From Triticum aestivum (taxonomy: Eukaryota; Streptophyta; Magnoliopsida; Poales; Poaceae), in contig NC_057795.1 in NCBI RefSeq assembly GCF_018294505.1, positions 521,611,184 through 521,675,183 of the forward strand: a stretch of DNA of 64,000 nt. The letters are read 5' to 3'. The notes under the pieces are model-generated. The model ran no database searches. It saw only the letters and a program-made list of their open reading frames with translations, and was not told the origin of the DNA. The translations under genes and the position numbers were made by a program. How positions within the stretch are numbered: the stretch's first letter is position 1; the number at the start of each line of letters is the position of its first letter. Positions 57,101-64,000 of the stretch are shown piece after piece.

Positions 57101-57764
57101 TGTGTTTCCAACTAAAAGGCCGTGGATGGAATTAGTCTTGATGGACTAAAGGAATCCGTCACTTGTGGGTAAAGAGTACACCCTCTGTAGAGATTAAACC
57201 TATTCGAATAGCCGTGTCCATGGTTAAGCACTACAGTCTGGGATGGATCAAGTGTCAGTCTTAGTGTTGGTCTTCGGAGGTGAAACTGTTAAACCAGAAC
57301 TGGAATCATGACTTGTGACTTGGGATAATTATGATTATTATTTTTGTTGTGGACTAACCCGTGATATTATTGGTATTATCGAATATCCCTGGGATGGTTC
57401 TACCTCCGGGATATTCCCTATGATTGTTGCTTTTAAAGCCCTTTATGTGGTGTCGCTAAGACGCCCGACTGTGGCATTTCTTTTAAAGCCCTTTATGTGG
57501 TGTCGCTAAGACGCACGACTGTGGCATTTCTTTTAAAGCCCTTTATGTGGTGTCGCTAAGATGCCCGACTACGGCATTTCTTTTAAAGCCCTTTATGCGG
57601 TGTCGCTAAGACGCCCGACTGCGGCATTTCTTTTAAAGCCCTTTATGTGGTGTCGCTAAGACGCCCGACTGTGGCATGCTTGTTATTTATTTCATAATTT
57701 TAATATTACTATGTTATTGCAAATTCATAAATAACATGCTTGCGTGCATAAGGATTTTTATTAT
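54106..57764 (+). repeat. Element T: long LTR-like sequence, right end not seen
   Basis: Starts TGTAACACCCCAAAAATTT after CCTCA, like the TGTAAC starts of long plant LTRs. A GC-rich block (about 55030-56060) contains a TATA-like TATTTAAG at 55524-55531. AT-rich DNA and a 50-bp tandem array (57431-57677) follow. No gag or pol is visible in 3.7 kb; frames such as 55236-55778 are compositional. The stretch is broken by R at 57765, so the other end, interior and TSD lie outside the window. Confidence 0.55.
57431..57677. repeat. Tandem array, 50-bp unit, about 4.9 copies
   Basis: Units begin at 57431, 57481, 57531, 57581 and 57631 with TTTTAAAGCCCTTTATG and contain TGTCGCTAAGACGCCCGACT. Copies differ at only a few sites. 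There are no spacers. Confidence 0.95.
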
Positions 57765-58842
57765 TGTCGGGGGTTGGATACGACATTTGCCAAAGGATGG
57801 CTTATCATGGTGAGAGCGAGTAGAACGTCGCCGGTGCCTAGAAGCGGGATGAGGCGAAGACATGCACGCCGGCGGAACTTACCCAGCTTCAGGGCTCTCC
57901 TAGGAGATAACACCCCTACTGCTGATCCGCGGGGTCTCTGCATGATCACTAAGGCAAAGTGACTACAATGGTGCTCCTGGAGCTGTTTTGGGAGGCAGGA
58001 GAGGGCAAGGCTAGCTCTCTCCTCCCTGTGCTATCTGGTCTATCTCTATCTAGGTCTGAACACTTTGCATGGGTGCCCCGGGGGGTTTATATAGGCCTAC
58101 CCCCCAGGGGTACAATAGTAATCTGGCTGGGCTCGGGTCCCAGCCGTCTGTCTCTCAGGCCGCCGTCCTCCCCGCCGGCTTCTGGGCCCGCCGATTGGCA
58201 GGTCTCGCGGACAGGCTTGATACTGTAGCGGCACTCCTGATGACGCAGGCTCGGTCATTGGGTTGTGGCAACAGTGCCGCCGTCTATCGGGCGATCACTG
58301 TCGCCATTCCCCATCCTATCTAGTTAATGGCTCGTGGGGCCCTAGGGAGGAGCCGACCGACTCCAGGGAGGCCGACTCCCACAGGTCCGTCTTTGGGGCG
58401 CCCAGGCCGCCTTCGGCCCACCCACTGACAGGCGGCCCCACCGCCTTCGGGTCGTACATGGCCGGCGTCATGGGCACAGTGTGCTGCACACTGTGGCTGA
58501 GGTCAGGGCAGGCATGGCAACAGTGCCGCGCCTTGCCGGAGATCTTCCAGCGATACGGCTCACTGTAGCCATGTCGGCCCTTCGTTAGCAGGGGGGAACG
58601 GCCACGCCGTGACCGTACCCCGCGTCGTACTTTGAGATGAGGGAGGAGTCATGGGCCGACTCTCCAGAGTCGGCCTCTCTGGAGGTCGCCAGCTTAGAGT
58701 TGGCTTATCTTGGAGTCGCCGTCTGGGACTCGGCTTGTCTTGGAGTCGCTCCTGGGACTCGGCCTGAGGGGCACGGCCTGCCCTGATGTCTTGAAAGGTC
58801 CTGTGACTCGGGTTAGCCTACCCGTGGCCCATTACTCCGACA
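57765..58842 (-). repeat. 3' LTR of R (1078 bp)
   Basis: On the minus strand it begins TGTCGGAGTAATGGGCC (58842) and ends GTATCCAACCCCCGACA (57765). TATA box (minus strand) TATATAAA at 58086-58093. A 37-bp stretch, 57860-57896, recurs with one mismatch at 59194-59230 beside the antisense-gene promoter. Several GAGTCGGC-type short repeats occur at 58640-58760. Confidence 0.78.
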
Positions 58843-59360
58843 GTAGTCCCCGAAGCTGGTGAAGCCCTGCGGACGCTGCATTGTGGGGCTTCAACAGTTT
58901 CAACCTTCCAGGAGCGGACTCTGGAACTCAGCTACCATCTTCCCTTGGGCTGACTGTCGAGAGTCGGATGTTTTAGCGAAGAGCCGCAGCTCGGAAGTCG
59001 CGGCGGGAAACCAGGCGGCGTGCCTGATATGCTTCCCCGCAGCCATCAGGGCGGTCCTATCGCGTGGCGCCACGTGGAGAGGACAGTCTGCCTGCCCACG
59101 CGCGCGACGGTACGAGCCGTCAGGCGGGGCCCGCCACTACCGTGCCTCGGCATACGAACGGATCCGTTGTGGCCGTGGACGGTTGGTTTTCCCACATGCA
59201 CACCGGCGGAACTTACCCAGCTTCAGGGCTATAAGTAGGCGGGAGGGGGGGGGAGCGGAGCGGCACAGCTCGCGCGCCCTTCTTCCCCGCTCCGCCGCCT
59301 CATCTTGCCTTCTCTCCCTCCTGCCTCCGCCGTTGAGCAAGAGCACTCCACACCACGGCG
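58843..59360 (+). promoter_or_regulatory. Purine tract of R and promoter of its antisense gene
   Basis: The minus-strand purine tract CAGCTTCGGGGACTAC lies at 58843-58858 next to the LTR. On the plus strand TATAAGTA at 59230-59237 is about 125 nt before the ATG at 59361, directly after the copy of the 37-bp LTR sequence. The leader has a G run at 59243-59254. Confidence 0.55.
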
Positions 59361-62300
59361 ATGAGCTCTTCCTCCGTCGCGGCCCCCGCCGTGCGCTCCG
59401 GCGTGTGGGACGGCTCGGAGGTAGAAGAGGCACACATCGAGTTCCTCCGCCGGACACGTCGTCTCCCCAGCGCGGACCTCGTGCGCGCCCATGCCGCGCC
59501 GGAGGGGGAGATCCGGCCGACGCCGGAGGAGGGCGAGCGGGTCATATTCCGCTCGCACCTCATGCGCGGCCTGGGGCTGCCGGCGAGCGGCTTCTTCTGC
59601 TCGTTCTTGGAGTTTCACAGCCTTCAACCGTACCACCTCACTCCGAATACGGTGGTGTTGCTCTCCGCCTTCGCCACTCTGTGCGAAGGTTTCCTCGGCG
59701 TTCTCCCAACCATCGAGCTGTGGGGAGAATTCTTCTCTTCTAAGCTCGGCACTCACGTCGCCGGCGCGCCGGCTCAGTGCGGCGCCTACATCGCAGTGCG
59801 GCGCTCGACGGCCGACAACCCCTTTCCTCCCATCACGCTGATCAAGTCGGTGAAGATGTGGCAGCGCTCATACTTCTACGTGAAGAACCTCGCCTCCGAC
59901 GGCGATTGGGTCAACCTGCCGCCTTACAACGCCACTCCCCTAACTGGGAGGCTCCCCAGCTGGTCTCAGCGAGTCAAGACGCTGACTCTCGCCGGAGCCG
60001 CCGCCGTAGCGCGACTCCGAGTCCTGACGCAGTCGGAGGGTCTCGTCGGGGCCGACTTGCTGGCCGCCTTCGTGGCGCAACGAGTTCTCCCGCTCCAAGG
60101 CCGGCCTCACCTGATCTGTCAGATGAGCGGCCTCCGAGACCCAAGTCGGATGAGCACCAAGGAGATGCCCCGCAAGGAGGTGGCGAACTTGGTGAACCAT
60201 ATCGTGCACTGCGAGTTTGAGGAGGACTGGCAGTTCGGCAAGGAGCCGTACTCACGCGACAACCCCCCACCAGTGGTAAGTCGCGTCCCCCTATTGTTTT
60301 GTCTTCTTTGCCGCCGACTCCGGCTTCTGACTCTTGTTGGTTTCTTCTGAGCTAGAATCCCCTTATGCAGCCCGCAGCCGGCGCCACGAGACAGCCCCGC
60401 GAGTATGTTCCCGATCGTGCGGACAGCGACGTCGACGACCCCGACTTGGGGGCGGCGATGATGGAAGCCGACGCCGAAGGCGGGGGAGAAGGAGCGGAAG
60501 GCGACTTTAGGCCCTCGGCCACCTTCGCCGACTGGCCGGATGACGACGCTGAAGGGGAGGTCACCCCGCGCCATCAGCCGAAGGTCGGTCCCTCCGCCGG
60601 CCAAGGCGGTTTGAAGAGGCGTCACGCCGGGCCGAGTGCGCTTGGCGGCAAGTTGAAGAAGATAAAGGGGGCGGCCGCCGCGACCAGATGGGAGGAGGAG
60701 GCCGCGAAGGCCAACCGCTTCCGAAGGGAAGTGAGAAGGCCGCCGCTAGTCTCCGCGTAAGTCTTTACGCTTTTTTATTTTCCTTCATTGAATCTTGTCC
60801 GAGTTTTCTTTTATACTCCCTCCATTCTTCTTCAGGGCCCCTCTTTCCCTTGAGAGAGTCGCTGTCCCCTCCGTCATGGGGTCGGCAGAGACGTCCGCCA
60901 ATACTCGGTGGGCCGACCCCACCGCCGACCTCCGGGAGGCGACAGAGTGAAATGCGCGGGAGAAGCGCGAGGAGGAGGAGGCCGAATGTCTGGAGAAGGC
61001 GGAGGCTGACAGGGCGGCCGCCTCTGCCCAGAAGAAGCTGGAGGATGACGAAGCCGCCCTTGTGGCGAGACGGCGTGCCGAGGAGGTCGCGCGTCACCGA
61101 TCGACGATGCTCGTCCCCCCACTGTCGTCTGCACCGCCGCCTCCAGAGTTCACGGGGCAGACCGGAGAGGCTGGCACCGAGAACCCCGTCGTGGAGAAGG
61201 GGAGCGGCAAGGTTCTATGTCGGACACTCTCGTGCCGCCACCGCCGCCTCCACCGCCGTCTGGGAGACCGCACGACAAACAGCCGGTGGGTCCGACGGAG
61301 CCGCCGGTCATGGACGAGGCCGAGGCGCGGCTGCTTCTCCAAGTCGCCTCGCCGGTGCGCCGCCGTCTTGAGAGGGCGACCTCGGCGCCGCGACCTCGGG
61401 AGACCGACGCTGCCAGCTCGGCAACCCTAGACGCTGAGGCCACAAGCGCCGCGCCCACCGGGTGGTTGCGCGGAGGCGGCACCGGGCCGCTAAATCAATT
61501 CCTCCTGGAAGTCCAGGCGAAGCTGCGGGCCGAAGGTGACGCCATTCAAGCCTGCACCAGAGCGCATCTGGCCACACGAACGGCCGTCCGAGTAAGTTTC
61601 TTTTCCTTTTTGATTCTTGTTTTTTCTCTATGGGGGCGCGCCAGCGCACCCACTGGGTGTAGTCCCCGAGTTCCGGGCCGGCTGCTGAGCAGGCGGTTCA
61701 GTACTCCCTCTAGCGAGTTCCAAATACTAACTTTCTCCTCAATGACTTATTGCAGGAGTATCACAACCTCCGCGCCACTGCCTTCAACCGTAATGTTGAG
61801 GAGTTGAGCAAGCGGGTTGCCGACTTGTCGAAAAGCCGGAGTAAGTTCTTCTTCTTCGCGGGGGCGCGCTGGCGCACCCGCGGGCTATAGTCCCCGAGAT
61901 TCGGGCCGACTGCTGAGTAGTCGGGCCGGATCTTCCCGGCGGTCTTCTTTGCTGACGACTTATTTGTCTCTTCTTTCGTTCTTCAGGAGCCAACGCCGCT
62001 TTTCAGGAGCAGCTGGGCGAGGCCAATACCGCCCGTCTTGCCAAGGAGGAGGAGTGCGGCAAGCTTGCCGCGGAGCGCGACCTGCTGGCGGCACAGCCGC
62101 CCAGCAGAAGGAGCTCCTCAAGAAGGCGCAGGACAAGGCCGAGAAGAAGGAGGCTGCTCTCCTAGCCGAGTTCGAGAGCGAGCGCTCCTCCTGGACTGAC
62201 AGGGAGGCGATGCTGACCTCCAGCTTCCACGAGATCGAGGATATAGTTGATGGTAAGTTTCTTTCGTTTCTTCGGGCTTCCGACTATGTGTCAGGCCGAC

Positions 62301-63126
62301 TTCTGATTTTTCGACTTACTTCTTTTTTGTCTTGGCAGACTTCTTCCCTGGTCACTCGCAGGCAGTCCCTCTGGCCATCGAGGCTGCTCGTGAGGCGCGA
62401 AGGGCAAACGGTGAGGAGATCGCCGCTAATGCCCCCCGAACCATCGATGAGCAGCTTCTGAGCATTGAAGCCCGTCTTCGTCCGGCTCACCGGCTGATGC
62501 GCCGGCTTCAGCGTGCCGGCGCCCAGGCGGTTGCCGCCCTGTGGCCAGGCACGCCGGCTCTGCGCACCGCCAGCCGAACTGCCGACTGGCTGGAGGTCGC
62601 TGCCGGCCGTCTTGAGGCCTGGAAGGGCTCCTCGGCCCGGGCCGGAGCGCGCCGGGCCTTGGAGTTCGTCAAGGCGTGGTATCCAGGGCTGGACCTGGAC
62701 CGTCTGGCCGCGTTCCGGTCAGAAGCCCAGGCCGAGCTGGAGGCCGTGGAGGGCGCCCTTATCGAGCGTGCGGCGGCCATCGCCGAGTACACGGACACCA
62801 GTGTCTTCGTCCCCGAGCGGGCTGAAGGCGGCGAGGAAGTGCCGCCAGAGTGGTTCGGGATGAACCCGGAGTATGGCGAGGACTCGGCGGAGGTGATCGA
62901 CTCCAGCACCGAGGAGGAGGACGAGGCGGAGGACGAAGGCGAGGCGGAGGTGCCAGAAGACGGAGCAGGCGGCCAGCCTCAGCTCGACCGCGCCTCCAGC
63001 AACGAGCCGCGTCGAGAGAAGGCGACTGCCGCCGGAGGCGATCAAACCGAGACCGCCCAGCCGACTGGCCCCGCGCCTGACACCGCCGTCTCCTCCGATC
63101 CTCCGATCCCCGATGCCGCCTCCTAG
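59361..63126 (+). pseudogene. Antisense gene of R: Transposase_28-like protein, six exons
   Basis: Inferred exons are 59361-60275, 60371-60756, 60836-61591, 61756-61840, 61987-62252 and 62339-63126; every donor is GTAAG and every acceptor is CAG. Exon 1 (305 codons, phase 0) holds the Transposase_28-like domain: RSHLMRGLGLPASGFF, LTPNTVVLLSAFATLCEGFLG, WQRSYFYVKN. Exon 2 is acidic then basic. Exons 3-5 encode Pro-rich and Glu/Lys/Ala coiled-coil segments. Exon 6 has a helical domain (RLRPAHRLMRRLQRAGAQ), an acidic tail and a TAG stop at 63126. Damage: TGA at 60948-60950, a shift near 61210 and another near 62098. Splice phases agree across all introns, so this was a real spliced gene. Function unknown. 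Confidence 0.8.
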
Positions 63127-64000
63127 GCTGCCTTTTTCACCTCTGCTTGTCTGTCTTAGTAATCTTTTGAAAACTTTGTTAGATTCGAACAATTCCACCC
63201 GCGGGGTGTATCTTGAACTTCTATTCGAAGATTCGGCCAAGGGCCTATGTAAATATTTATCCGATTTCCGTCTTTCCTTGCTTACTGCTCTTTAGGCTTT
63301 TCCCTTTGCCGCCTTCCTTTAGTCGCTGCCTTGCCAGTCGGACAGCCGCTTTGCGGACTATCGCTGGGTCAAGTGCTTGGCTACTTCGGGAAGGCAAGTA
63401 CTTGGCCGTTTAGAGTTTCTTTAGCAAGTCGGATAGAAAGCGACAGGCCGACTACCCAAGAGTCGGCCGTCCTTGATAGAGGCTAATAAAGACGGCGAGC
63501 CGGCTACTCATGAGTCGGCTTTCTGCTTCAGAAATGCTGGAGGCCGTCTTACGCTATGTTCGTGCTTTAGGTCCTTAGCCATTTTTCGTGTGGGCGCCCG
63601 TTCTTCCTCACTCCTGCCCGCCTCACAGTCGCTCTGCGAGCTGCGGCTTTGCCAGGAGGCGGATTGGGCACCGCGCACTACTTGTCTGACTGCGGGAAGC
63701 TCCTCATAGCGCAAGGCGGCGAGTCCCCGGGCCGACTAGTCTGGCCCGGTGCCAAGCGGCTTGTAATGAAAGTAATGTACTCGAAGGCATAATTCTTATC
63801 ATACAGATAACAAAAAGGGCAGTCCCCGAGCTCGTCTCGGGGGGCCCAAAGTCTTAGTACTTTAATACAAAGGGGTAGTGTGATACATACTGCATCAACT
63901 GTAAAATCTTCGAAGAAGATTTGCATTCCACGGGCGCTCTGTCTCTTTGCCGGAGTCGTCCCTCTTGCGCGCTCGGGGCTTCTGAGCGTCGATCAGATAG
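63127..64000 (+). other. Downstream region of the R antisense gene
   Basis: Non-coding. An AATAAA at 63484-63489 could serve as polyadenylation signal. Repeated phrases GAGTCGGC and GCCGACT occur near 63440-63520. No pol sequence has been reached by the window end. Confidence 0.45.

Larger units (their letters stand above)
57765..64000 (-). mobile_element. Element R: Tat-type Ty3/Gypsy retrotransposon, 5' part outside the window
   Basis: The 3' LTR (57765-58842), purine tract and an antisense gene (59361-63126, plus strand) are present. Gag-pol, if any, would lie to the right on the minus strand. LTR ends are TGTCGG...CCGACA, as in the H family, but the rest of the LTR is different. A possible left TSD, ATTAT, lies at 57760-57764; its partner is outside the window. 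Confidence 0.75.

Noticed and set aside
57431..57677. CRISPR-like array
   Set aside because: Units are directly adjacent with no unique spacers, and the context is a plant retrotransposon.
1..64000. Host genes or operons
   Set aside because: Every long frame is explained by a mobile element or by composition; no conserved non-TE plant protein was recognised.

Overview
The window looks like intergenic DNA from a large-genome grass, most likely Triticeae (wheat, Aegilops or a relative). I found no host gene, rRNA, tRNA or CRISPR. Nearly all 64 kb is nested LTR retrotransposons with one CACTA-type DNA transposon fragment. The reasons are LTRs with TG...CA ends, target-site duplications (TSDs), primer-binding sites complementary to plant tRNA-iMet and tRNA-Asp, polypurine tracts, Athila- and Tat-type gag/protease proteins, and GC-rich hairpin LTRs of a kind common in wheat. 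Family names are not asserted; element letters below are local labels.

Layout. (1) 1-10572: L, a minus-strand element with very long LTRs and a 2.4 kb non-coding interior. (2) 10573-11416 and 20952-21819: pieces of H1, a plus-strand Ty3/Gypsy element of Tat type carrying an antisense gene, cut by L and by S. (3) 11417-20951: S, a minus-strand Athila-type element with gag, protease and an Athila ORF1-like gene but no reverse transcriptase. (4) 21820-24387: CACTA fragment with a spliced TNP/Transposase_24-like pseudogene. (5) 24388-53889: H2, a minus-strand Tat-type element of the same LTR family as H1. It keeps RNase H and integrase remains and an antisense gene with an AT-hook-like motif and a B3-like domain. 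It is split by M (26115-42066, itself split by A at 30679-39782) and by B (44279-52686). (6) 53890-54105: the LTR start of a third H copy (H3). (7) 54106-57764: a long LTR-like piece, T. (8) 57765 to the window end: R, another minus-strand Tat-type element with an antisense gene.

Four insertions (S, M, A, B) have matching 5-bp TSDs, so the nesting order can be read directly: H2 is older than M and B, and M is older than A. LTR differences counted by eye are about 4% for A and 3% for B, roughly 1-1.6 million years at 1.3e-8 substitutions per site per year.

The most interesting theme is an extra antisense gene between the protease/pol region and the 3' LTR in five Tat-type copies (H1, H2, A, B, R). 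It has its own TATA-like box in four copies. In A, B and R it has a conserved first intron, and its coding content differs between lineages: a Transposase_28-like protein with coiled coil in most copies, a B3-like protein in H2. Almost every element lacks reverse transcriptase, so the locus is dominated by non-autonomous elements that must have moved with proteins supplied elsewhere.
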